Source of the DNA: JBKQHQ01 sp052148715
GTDB taxonomy: Bacteria; Pseudomonadota; Alphaproteobacteria; Rhizobiales; Xanthobacteraceae
Length of the DNA stretch: 9,028 nt
Assembly: GCA_052148715.1 (NCBI GenBank)
Contig: JBKQHQ010000211.1
Location: forward strand, 1-9,028
Direction of reading: 5' to 3'
A program made the translations under genes and the position numbers. Positions 1 through 5,934 of this stretch are shown one piece after another. Every line of letters begins with the position of its first letter. Position 1 is the stretch's first letter. The notes beneath the pieces are model-generated. The model was not told where the DNA came from, did no database searches, and saw only the letters and a list, made by a program, of their open reading frames with translations.

Positions 1-2
1 CC

Positions 3-641
3 AAACTCGGCGCCCTGATCGGGGCGCAACCCAAAGGCCCGTTGAGCTTTCGGGAACCGGCGGGTTTTGTCGGCGAGCAGGCGCGAAGCCTGCGTCGGCT
101 TGCGCTTTTTCTCGTGGACGAATTGGACGCCTGCCAATCGCACCTTCATGCATGGGCGCTGGCGGAAATGGAGCAGGCGCTGATGGTGGCGTTTCTTTGT
201 TGGAACCGCCACAACTTCAGTGATTTTCTCGATCGGGAACCTCAGGGAATATCGCCGTGGCAAGTCCGGCGCGCGGAGGAATTCATTGCCGCCAATTGGA
301 ATCAGCCGATCACGGTCGAGGAGTTGGCGAAGGCCGTCGGAGCCAGCGTGCGCACTATTTTTAGATGTTTCAAGCAAAGCCGCGGTTTTGGGCCGATGGT
401 ATTCGTGAAGCAGCTTCGGCTCGATCATGCGCGACAGTTGCTGAACCGCGGTGACGCCGGTACGACGGTCACCGGCACGGCCCTCTCGTGCGGATTTCAC
501 AATCTCAGTCATTTTGCGGTGGATTACCGCCGGGCGTTCGGCGAGCGGCCTTCCGAGACGCTCAATCGAGCGATGGGCAAGAATTTTGTCGCGGAGTGCA
601 AGGCGTCGCGCGCTCCCGGCTCAACGCGCACGTCGCAATAG
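3..641 (+). CDS. AraC-family transcriptional regulator, 5'-truncated by the window edge
   Basis: DNA-binding transcriptional regulator. The frame is open to the left edge, so the true start lies outside the window; the first in-window start-like codon is a TTG at 42 and should not be taken as the real start. The last 100 or so residues form the AraC/XylS double helix-turn-helix. The first helix pair reads ITVEELAKAVGASVRTIFRCF and is followed by the linking segment LRLDHARQLL. The second pair includes the typical GFHNLSHFAVDYRRAFGERPSE signature. The upstream part seen here (about 95 residues) resembles the end of the cupin-like sensing domain found in AraC-binding-like regulators, but too little is visible to name a ligand or target. 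The protein ends with a basic, low-complexity tail. It converges on the chemoreceptor gene, with 58 bp between the stop codons. Family assignment is firm; function is unknown. Confidence 0.9.
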   Translation, partial: KLGALIGAQPKGPLSFREPAGFVGEQARSLRRLALFLVDELDACQSHLHAWALAEMEQALMVAFLCWNRHNFSDFLDREPQGISPWQVRRAEEFIAANWNQPITVEELAKAVGASVRTIFRCFKQSRGFGPMVFVKQLRLDHARQLLNRGDAGTTVTGTALSCGFHNLSHFAVDYRRAFGERPSETLNRAMGKNFVAECKASRAPGSTRTSQ

Positions 642-647
642 ATCTTT

Positions 648-685
648 GGAGCCTGCCTCATTCCTCTGGAATCGAGACAGGCTCC
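648..685. terminator. Hairpin between convergent genes, possible bidirectional terminator
   Basis: Arms GGAGCCTGCCTC (648-659) and GAGACAGGCTCC (674-685) pair over 12 positions with one mismatch. The loop holds a second perfect stem, ATTCC/GGAAT (660-664 and 668-672), around TCT. It lies just after the AraC-family stop (641) and before the chemoreceptor stop (700), where a shared terminator is expected. Neither side has a good U-tract, so the terminator role is inferred from structure and position. Confidence 0.5.
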
Positions 686-984
686 GGCGCGCCTTGCCTT
701 TAGCCGGCGAGGGCCAGCGAGGCTTCCTTGACCTTCCTCGTCGATTCGCTCGCCACCTTCGCGGCGGTGGCAATCTCGTTCATGCTGGTGCTGATACTGG
801 TGACGCCGGACGCCGCGGTTTGCATGTTCGATGACATGTCCCGGGTCACCGCATTCTGCTCTTCCACGGCGGCAGCGATGCTCCCCGAGATGTCGTTGAT
901 CTTGCTGATGGTGGCGGTGATCTCCTGGATCGCCTTGGCGGCGTCGCCGGTGACCCCCTGAACCGCGGTGATCTGACCGGCGAT

Positions 985-987
985 CTA
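985..987 (-). other. Premature in-frame amber codon in the chemoreceptor gene
   Basis: The minus-strand codon is TAG, flanked by GAC (Asp) and ATC (Ile). The reading frame on both sides encodes continuous chemoreceptor sequence without a shift. The family residue here is usually Glu, and GAG differs from TAG by one base. Confidence 0.9.
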
Positions 988-1443
988 GTCGGTCGCCTTC
1001 GCGGTCTGACCGGCCAAGGTCTTGACCTCGGAGGCGACGACCGCGAATCCCTTGCCGGCATCGCCGGCCCGCGCCGCTTCGATGGTGGCGTTGAGCGCCA
1101 GCAGGTTGGTCTGGGCGGCGATGTTGTTGATCAGGTTGACAACTTCACCGATCCGGTTGGCCGCGGAGGTTAGCCCGGCGACGATCTCGTTGGTGCGGTT
1201 GCCCTGCTCCACGGCCTGCGCCGCGATCTTGGAGGAATCCGCGACCTGGCGGCTGATCTCGGAAATCGAGGAGACAAGCTCCTCGGCCCCCGACGCCACC
1301 GCCTGGACGTTGGACGAGGTCTGCACCGAGGCGCTCGCCGCGCTGGTCGCCTGTTCGCTGGCGGTCGTGATTGCCATGCTGAGCTCGCCGAGATCGCTGT
1401 CGATGGTCTTCTGGATGGCCTCGCGCCTGATCCGATCCTCGAC

Positions 1444-2130
1444 CTGCTTGGTGATGTCGGTTGCGAACTTGACCACCTTGTACGGCTTGCCGCTCGGATC
1501 CACGATCGGGTTGTAGCTCGCCTGGATCCAGACCGTCTTGCCGCCCTTGCCGACGCGCTTGTATTCGGCAGCCTGATATTCGCCGCGGTTGAGCGCTTCC
1601 CAGAACTGTCGGTAGGCCAAGCTGTCCCGTTCAGCCGGCTCGACGAACATGCTGTGGTGACGGCCCTGAATTTCGGACAGCGCGTATCCCAGCGCGCCGA
1701 GGAAATTTTGGTTGGCGGTGATGATGGTGCCGTCCATCTTGAAATGGATGACCGCTTGGGACTTATCGATGGCGTGGATCTGTCCCTCGTATTCCCCCGA
1801 TTGCAATTTCCGCTCGGTGATATCGGTTGCGAATTTCACGACCTTGAACGGCTTCCCGTTGCGGCCGAGGATCGGGTTGTACGAGGCCTGGATCCACACC
1901 TCCTTGCCGTTCTTACCGAAGCGCTTGTACTCGGCAGCCTGGTATTCGCCGCGATTGAGCGACTGCCAGAAGCGCTGGTACGCCGCGCCGTCCTTTTCGG
2001 TCGGATCGACGAACATGCTGTGGTGACGGCCCTGGACTTCGGACAGCGTGTATCCGAGCACGCCGAGGAAATCCTCGTTGGCGGTGATGATCGTGCCGTC
2101 CATGTTGAATTCAATGACGGCTTGGGATTT
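1444..2130 (-). repeat. Tandem duplication of a PAS-coding unit, 366-bp period
   Basis: Two PAS-coding segments (about 1810-2130 and 1444-1764) repeat with a 366-bp offset, equal to 122 codons. Long stretches match almost base for base, for example the codons for GEYQAAEYKR, VWIQASYNPI, QGRHHSMFV and VVKFATDIT. Both copies keep the frame. Tandem PAS copies are common in this receptor family, so this is probably an older in-family duplication kept similar by selection or gene conversion. Confidence 0.8.
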
Positions 2131-2184
2131 GCCCAAGGCATCCAGCTTCGCTTGCATCTCGCGCGCGTTCGACAACAGGAACAT

Positions 2185-2585
2185 CCATTTCCCCGATCTT
2201 GTCTCGGCACCAGCGTGAGCTGTGCCATCCCCTCTTACAGCCGGACGCCGTCGATCATGGCGGACGGCGATCCGGCTGCGTGACGATCCTTCGCGGCGAG
2301 GCCGCTCCGGCCGCGCGGCAAAGGTTAATTGTATAATAGGTGAGAAAGGGCGAATTTTAAGTGAAGCCGATTAGTGCCATGAGGGTTCCTATTGTGCTTG
2401 GCTTAGACTTGTTTGCGGCATGTTGACACCATTTTGCTATCTAAATTGCGCGGCTCGATTGTGTTTGATTGGAGACTAACGCCAAGAGCGGCGGCTGAAC
2501 GCAATGTCGAAATGTCGATTGCTGTGATTTTTTTGTGAGGCCGCGTCAGGCAACTTGAGCCGCCTCACGATCGTCCCGACGATCA
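2185..2585. other. Intergenic region without a gene, AT-richer than its surroundings
   Basis: About 400 bp between the start of the chemoreceptor gene and the end of the peptidase gene; both run on the minus strand. I see no credible coding region. The stretch from about 2320 to 2540 is clearly AT-richer than the neighbouring genes and includes TTAATTGTATAATAGG (2325-2340) and a T-run near 2528-2534. It probably holds the chemoreceptor promoter, but I could not find a convincing paired -35/-10 on the minus strand. A TGGCAC motif on the minus strand at 2374-2379 has the wrong spacing for a sigma-54 site. Confidence 0.5.
2535..2584 (-). terminator. Two hairpins just downstream of the peptidase stop, possible terminator
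   Basis: Just past the TGA (2586-2588) on the minus strand is a perfect 7-bp stem, GATCGTC/GACGATC (2569-2575 and 2578-2584). A second 7-bp stem, GTGAGGC/GCCTCAC (2535-2541 and 2562-2568), follows. The downstream run on the transcribed strand is A rather than U, so this is not a classic intrinsic terminator. The role is suggested by position only. Confidence 0.3.
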
Positions 2586-3578
2586 TCAGCCAAATCGATC
2601 GCGCCAGCTCGGCAGTGCGCCGGGAAAGGGCAGGGCGGTCGCTTCATGGACTCCTCGTGCGACGGCGCGTCCGGCCACCTGGGCCGCCACCGCGCCGAGC
2701 TCGGTGAGGCCGAGGAGCGGGTCGTGCAGCGCGATCCTTCCGGTCGCGACCGCGAAGACGATGTCGCCGTCGAGCGGGGTGTGCACGGGATAGATCGCGC
2801 GGGCGAGCCCGCTCTGCGCCATCACGGCGACCCGCTTGGCTTGCGCCTTGGTGAGCGTCGCGTTGGTGGCGACGACGACCAAGGTGGTCGAGGCGCGCAC
2901 GCTGCCCTTGGTGCGCACCTCGAGCGCGGCGGACGGAAAAGATGCGGGCAGGCCGCGCCCGCCGAATTCGCCGCCTTGCTCGAAAGGCGCGGCCCAGAAC
3001 CAAGGGCCATCGGCAACGACCACGCTGCCGGCCGCATTGACCGCCGCGAGCGCGCCGACCGTGATGCCGCCGCGGGTCGTGGCCGAGGCGGAGCCGAGGC
3101 CGCCTTTGAGATTGACCGTGGTGGCGCCTTTCCCGGCGCCGACGCTGCCCAGTGCAAAGAGCGTCCCAGCGCCGGCGATCGCCGCATAGCCGAGCTCGCG
3201 ATAGGGCGGATAGCGGCCCCATCTCTTGTCGCCGCCGTTGAGCAGGTCGAACAGGATGGCGCCGGGCACGATCGGCACGCGCGCCGCGCCAACCGCAAAG
3301 CCGCGGCCCTGCTCGGCGAGCCACGCCTGGGCGCCCGAGGCGGTGTCGAGCCCGAAGGCCGACCCGCCGGAGAGCGCGATGGCGTCGATGCCCTCGACGG
3401 TTTGCGCCGGGTCGAGCAGCGCGGTCTCGCGCGTCCCCGGGCCGCCGCCCGAGACGTCGACGGCGCCGACTGCTGGCGCGTCGAAGAGGACGACGGTCGC
3501 GCCCGATCCCAGCCGCTCGTCTGCCGCATGGCCCACGAGCACGCCGTCGACGTCGGTGATGAGATTGTGCGCTGCCAA
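2586..3578 (-). CDS. P1 family peptidase (DmpA/NylC type, family S58), self-processing
   Basis: Ntn-hydrolase-like aminopeptidase/amidase of the DmpA family, which matures by cutting itself into two chains; the new N-terminal Ser/Thr of the second chain is the nucleophile. Visible family motifs include NLITDVDGVLVGHA at the start, VDVSGGGPGTRE, ALSGGSAFGLDTASG, WGRYPPYRELGYAA and VHTPLDGDIVFAVATG. Numbered from the upstream TTG at 3638 (350 aa), the likely cleavage is S250-T251 in RASTTLVVVATN. T251 lies 39 residues before D290 of the DGD motif, the same spacing as T267 to D306 in the nylon hydrolase NylC, so T251, D290 and D292 are the probable catalytic group. I chose the TTG at 3578: it follows GGAGG (3585-3589) by 6 nt and places NLITDV at the N-terminus, as is usual in the family. 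No ATG start exists in frame. No signal peptide is seen, so it is probably cytoplasmic. The natural substrate is unknown. Confidence 0.9.
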   Translation of the reverse strand: MAAHNLITDVDGVLVGHAADERLGSGATVVLFDAPAVGAVDVSGGGPGTRETALLDPAQTVEGIDAIALSGGSAFGLDTASGAQAWLAEQGRGFAVGAARVPIVPGAILFDLLNGGDKRWGRYPPYRELGYAAIAGAGTLFALGSVGAGKGATTVNLKGGLGSASATTRGGITVGALAAVNAAGSVVVADGPWFWAAPFEQGGEFGGRGLPASFPSAALEVRTKGSVRASTTLVVVATNATLTKAQAKRVAVMAQSGLARAIYPVHTPLDGDIVFAVATGRIALHDPLLGLTELGAVAAQVAGRAVARGVHEATALPFPGALPSWRDRFG

Positions 3579-3584
3579 GGGCGG

Positions 3585-3589
3585 CCTCC
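3585..3589 (-). promoter_or_regulatory. Shine-Dalgarno GGAGG that decides the peptidase start
   Basis: GGAGG on the minus strand lies 6 nt before the TTG at 3578. The more upstream in-frame candidates (TTG 3638, GTG 3620) have no comparable site. Confidence 0.6.
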
Positions 3590-3605
3590 ATTGCTGCAAC
3601 GCAGC

Positions 3606-3617
3606 GGAAACGTTTCC
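3606..3617. promoter_or_regulatory. Perfect 12-bp palindrome, candidate operator between divergent genes
   Basis: GGAAACGTTTCC is its own reverse complement. It lies 28 bp upstream of the chosen peptidase start, in the 125-bp space shared with the divergent ccdA-like gene. A palindrome centred on CG and flanked by A/T bases resembles LacI/GalR-type operators. No regulator gene of that type is in the window, so the role is inferred. Confidence 0.4.
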
Positions 3618-3703
3618 CACTGTAGCGTCAATTACCAATCACGGCCGGTCAAATCGGCGCGGCACGCTTGCACCGGGGCGGCCGGTTATCGCATGTAGCC
3701 CCC

Positions 3704-4438
3704 ATGAGCCCGGACATCAGCCTTGCGGCCGCCCTCTTTGCCGGCACGGTCAGCTTCTTGTCGCCGTGCGTGTTGCCGCTGGTGCCGCCCTACCTGGTCT
3801 ATCTCGCCGGCACCTCGCTCGAGCGACTGGCGGAAGCGGAGCCTGAGCCGCGGGTGCGGCGCGAGACAGTGATCGCGGCTATCCTGTTCGTGCTCGGCTT
3901 TTCGACCGTGTTCGTGGGGCTCGGCGCCGGCGCGAGCGCGATCGGCGGGTTGCTGCGCGCCTATCAGGGTGTGCTGGCGATCGTCGCCGGCGTCGCCATC
4001 ATCATCATGGGTCTGCATTTCCTGGGGGTTACCCGCCTCGCTTTATTGCTCAGCGAGAAGCGCCTCGGCATGCCGAAGCCGGTCGGCCTGTGGGGAGCCT
4101 ACGCGATGGGGCTCGCTTTTGCATTCGGCTGGACCCCCTGCATCGGTCCGATCCTCGCGTCCATCCTGGCGGTCGCGGCGTCGAAGGCGACGGTAGCGAA
4201 GGGCGCGGGGCTGCTGGCGATCTATTCGTTGGGGCTTGGACTTCCGTTCATTGTCGCGGCCTTCGCGGTCGAGCCGTTCGCCGCTTTCCTCGCCCGTTTC
4301 CGCGCTCATCTCGCCCGCGTCGAGAAGGTGATGGGCGTGCTCCTGGTGCTCACCGGCATCAGCTTCCTGACCGGCTTCGTCACGCAGGCCAGTTCTTGGC
4401 TGCTTGAGGCGTTTCCGGCTCTTGGAAATATTGGGTAG
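3704..4438 (+). CDS. ccdA: Cytochrome c biogenesis protein CcdA, thiol-disulfide membrane transporter
   Basis: Integral membrane protein of the CcdA/DsbD-beta family, which carries reducing power from cytoplasmic thioredoxin across the inner membrane to periplasmic partners such as those keeping apocytochrome c reduced. At 244 residues it has the usual CcdA length. The two redox cysteines are C22 in SPCVLPLVPPY and C146 in WTPCIGP, each in its standard motif. About six hydrophobic segments are visible, near residues 8-36, 56-78, 86-108, 131-158, 168-190 and 208-228. ATG 3704 is the only sensible start: it places the first SPCVLP helix at the N-terminus, while the in-frame TTG at 3668 would add an untypical basic leader. 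Its Shine-Dalgarno is weak. It is divergent from the peptidase gene. No cytochrome c maturation genes adjoin it, so the exact partner is unknown; a role in another periplasmic disulfide pathway is possible. Confidence 0.93.
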   Translation: MSPDISLAAALFAGTVSFLSPCVLPLVPPYLVYLAGTSLERLAEAEPEPRVRRETVIAAILFVLGFSTVFVGLGAGASAIGGLLRAYQGVLAIVAGVAIIIMGLHFLGVTRLALLLSEKRLGMPKPVGLWGAYAMGLAFAFGWTPCIGPILASILAVAASKATVAKGAGLLAIYSLGLGLPFIVAAFAVEPFAAFLARFRAHLARVEKVMGVLLVLTGISFLTGFVTQASSWLLEAFPALGNIG

Positions 4439-4448
4439 GTTCACGATC

Positions 4449-4473
4449 GGAACGCGCTATGGTCGGCGGCGTT
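4449..4473 (+). promoter_or_regulatory. EcfG-type general stress response promoter (GGAAC-N16-CGTT)
   Basis: GGAAC at 4449-4453 and CGTT at 4470-4473 are separated by 16 bp. This exactly matches the -35/-10 consensus known for alphaproteobacterial EcfG sigma factors. It lies in the gap after ccdA, and the predicted transcript start, near 4480, is about 40 nt before the ATG of the DUF6894 gene. Motif and position are seen; use by EcfG is inferred. Confidence 0.65.
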
Positions 4474-4520
4474 CACGTCACGAGACCGGTGCGCGGTTAC
4501 TGAGCACCAGGGGAGGGTTC

Positions 4521-5075
4521 ATGCCCCGTTATTTCTTCCATTTTCGCTGTGGGCAGAGAATAGTGTCCGACAGCGGTGCCGTGGTACTCGCCGATGCGAC
4601 CGCGGCTCGCGAAGAGGCGATCGGGGTCGCTCGGGATTTCATGCGCGACCGCGCGGATCGCTCCGATCCGCGGTGGAGGGCGTGGTCGATCGACGTGGTC
4701 GATCAAGTTGGCGCGCCTGAGTTCAGCCTGTCTTTAGCCAAGCTCGATCTGTGCGACACCTCGCTTTTTCAGTCGACTTCGCCGCGCTTGGAGCGCAAGG
4801 CGCGCTTGGAGCGCAAGGATGGATCCGAAGCGGCCTGCGTCACCCCGTTGCTGACCTTTTACGTACGGGCCTGCGCACGATCGGCGGAAGCGCAGACCGT
4901 GCTGAACAGGCGGCTGGAATTGCAGTTGCAGCAATCGATGCTGGTCGACAGACTACGGTTTGCCATGCGGGAGCTAGGCCATGAACTCCGCGTGGCGCAT
5001 GAGGGTGTGCAACAGTCGCGCCAGCTTGCGACCAGGTCGCATTCGCAACGCGAATTTTTGGCCGATCATCGGTGA
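4521..5075 (+). CDS. DUF6894 domain-containing hypothetical protein
   Basis: A 184-residue protein of unknown function. The N-terminal 60-65 residues match the small DUF6894 family common in Bradyrhizobium-like bacteria. It opens with MPRYFFHFRCGQRIVSDSGA, continues with a run of small acidic and Ala-rich residues (LADATAAREEAIGVARDFM), and ends with a WSIDVVDQ strand. Most DUF6894 proteins are only about 70-100 residues, so the rest is an extension. That extension holds a 6-residue tandem repeat (RLERKA RLERKD, residues 89-100), a hydrophobic patch (TPLLTFYVRACA) and a helical, Gln/Arg/Glu-rich C-terminus with probable amphipathic or coiled-coil character (residues 120-178). The ATG is preceded by a strong GGGAGGG (4511-4517). 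The upstream EcfG-type promoter suggests induction under general stress or in stationary phase. No catalytic motif is visible. Confidence 0.8.
   Translation: MPRYFFHFRCGQRIVSDSGAVVLADATAAREEAIGVARDFMRDRADRSDPRWRAWSIDVVDQVGAPEFSLSLAKLDLCDTSLFQSTSPRLERKARLERKDGSEAACVTPLLTFYVRACARSAEAQTVLNRRLELQLQQSMLVDRLRFAMRELGHELRVAHEGVQQSRQLATRSHSQREFLADHR
4783..4818 (+). repeat. Perfect 18-bp tandem duplication inside the DUF6894 gene
   Basis: The 18-mer CGCGCTTGGAGCGCAAGG occurs twice back to back (4783-4800 and 4801-4818) with no differences. It adds six residues in frame (RLERKA/RLERKD), which points to a recent slippage or duplication that left the reading frame intact. Confidence 0.9.
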
Positions 5076-5137
5076 GGGTCGATCGATCAATCATCAGCGA
5101 TCGTTGAACCAAATCGAGTTTCGATCGTTAGGGGGAT

Positions 5138-5905
5138 ATGCCGATCAGTCCGGTGTCCACGATCAGCCCACTTGAACGACCGCGGGACGCGGCCTTGCCG
5201 GCGGACGCCGGGGGACGCAATCGCCTGCTGGGTGGACTGCCGCAGGATGAGTTCTCGCAGCTCGCTCCGCATTTCAAGGAAGTGGTCCTGGATAAGGGAA
5301 AGATTCTCCAGGAGCCCGGAGAACCGATCGATTCCGTGTATTTCCCGCACGGCGGGATGATCTCGGTTCTTGCGGTCATGCCGGAGGGCGAGACCGTCGA
5401 GACGATGACCATCGGACGCGAGGGAGCTGTCGGGCTCACCAGCGGCATCGGCTCGCAAACGGCGCTCAATCGCGCCACGGTCCAGCTTCCCGGCCGGGCC
5501 ACCCAAATTTCTGCAGCACGTTGGGCCGCGCTCGCGCAGCGGAGCCAACCGGTCCGCAACCTCATCGTCCGTTACAACGATGTGCAGCTGGCGCAGGTCC
5601 AGCAGGCGGTCGCCTGCAACGCTTTGCACGACGTTGAAGCACGTCTGTGCCGCTGGCTGTTGGAGGCGCGTGACCGGGTCGGCAGCGACGCCCTCCCGCT
5701 CACCCAAGAGTTTCTCGCCGAGATGTTGGGCGTGCGGCGAACCACCGTCACTATCGTCGCCCGCATGCTCCAGTCCGCGGGCTTCGTTCATTATCGTCGG
5801 GGCGTTGTCCATCTTCGCGACGTTGCGGCGCTCGAAGGCGGCGCCTGCGAATGCTACCGGGTCGTGCGCGGGCTGACCGACCGGTTCCTGGCTTCGGAAA
5901 GCTGA
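5138..5905 (+). CDS. Crp/Fnr-family transcriptional regulator
   Basis: DNA-binding regulator of 255 residues. Residues about 30-150 form the cyclic-nucleotide-binding-like beta-roll. It starts with the helix LLGGLPQDEFSQLAPHFKEV and continues through the strand region containing KGKILQEPGEPIDSVYFPHGG and VETMTIGREGAVGL. Residues about 150-180 form the dimerisation helix. Residues 188-229 form the winged helix-turn-helix, with LTQEFLAEMLGVRRTTVT as helix-turn-helix and a short wing at YRRGVVHLRD. The Arg-Ser pair that binds cAMP in Crp is not evident in the beta-roll, and the N-terminal cysteines that bind the Fnr iron-sulfur cluster are absent. The effector may be something else, or there may be none. 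Cysteines are at 160, 171, 237 and 239. The start follows AGGGGG at 5130-5135 (short spacing). It is convergent with the CheB/CheR fusion. Targets are unknown. Confidence 0.92.
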   Translation: MPISPVSTISPLERPRDAALPADAGGRNRLLGGLPQDEFSQLAPHFKEVVLDKGKILQEPGEPIDSVYFPHGGMISVLAVMPEGETVETMTIGREGAVGLTSGIGSQTALNRATVQLPGRATQISAARWAALAQRSQPVRNLIVRYNDVQLAQVQQAVACNALHDVEARLCRWLLEARDRVGSDALPLTQEFLAEMLGVRRTTVTIVARMLQSAGFVHYRRGVVHLRDVAALEGGACECYRVVRGLTDRFLASES

Positions 5906-5934
5906 CACGATCGCGTTCGCGACGGCTCCGCATG

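Larger units (their letters stand above)
700..2184 (-). pseudogene. Cytoplasmic PAS-PAS methyl-accepting chemotaxis protein, interrupted by an in-frame TAG
   Basis: Soluble chemoreceptor-like sensor; no membrane segment is visible. PAS domain 1 covers about residues 19-125 and PAS domain 2 about 141-247. They are close copies offset by exactly 122 codons (both begin KSQAVI.F.MDGTIITAN). Residues 250-399 form the receptor coiled coil, with the highly conserved signalling tip around residues 350-385 (NNIAAQTNLLALNATIEAAR) that contacts CheA/CheW. Translation meets TAG at 985-987, codon 400, where receptors of this family normally have Glu (ATD-E-IAGQI). The same frame then runs 94 more codons with typical receptor sequence, including IAGQITAVQGVTGDAAKAIQ, AAAVEEQNAVTRDMSSNMQ and KVKEASLALAG, and ends at TAA 700-702. 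One base change (GAG to TAG; C to A at plus position 987) explains the break. The product stopping at codon 400 would lack most of the descending arm of the hairpin. ATG 2184 is preceded by GGGGA (2190-2194). It is either a recent pseudogene or a sequencing error. Confidence 0.88.

Noticed and set aside
2332..2337. TATAAT on the plus strand
   Set aside because: No -35 lies at the right distance, and no plus-strand gene lies downstream.
2364..2379. TGGCAC on the minus strand as a sigma-54 promoter for the chemoreceptor
   Set aside because: The GG to GC spacing is 9 rather than 10 nt, and the -12 TTGC is absent.
2646..3698. Long plus-strand open frame (350 codons) opposite the peptidase gene
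   Set aside because: Its composition is Arg/Gly/Asp/Glu-rich without any domain. It is the GC-driven shadow of the peptidase, whose motifs are clear on the minus strand.
5105..5129. TGAAC-N16-CGTT, close to an EcfG promoter, just before the Crp/Fnr gene
   Set aside because: The -35 has a mismatch, and transcription would start around 5136, leaving out the ribosome binding site at 5130-5135.
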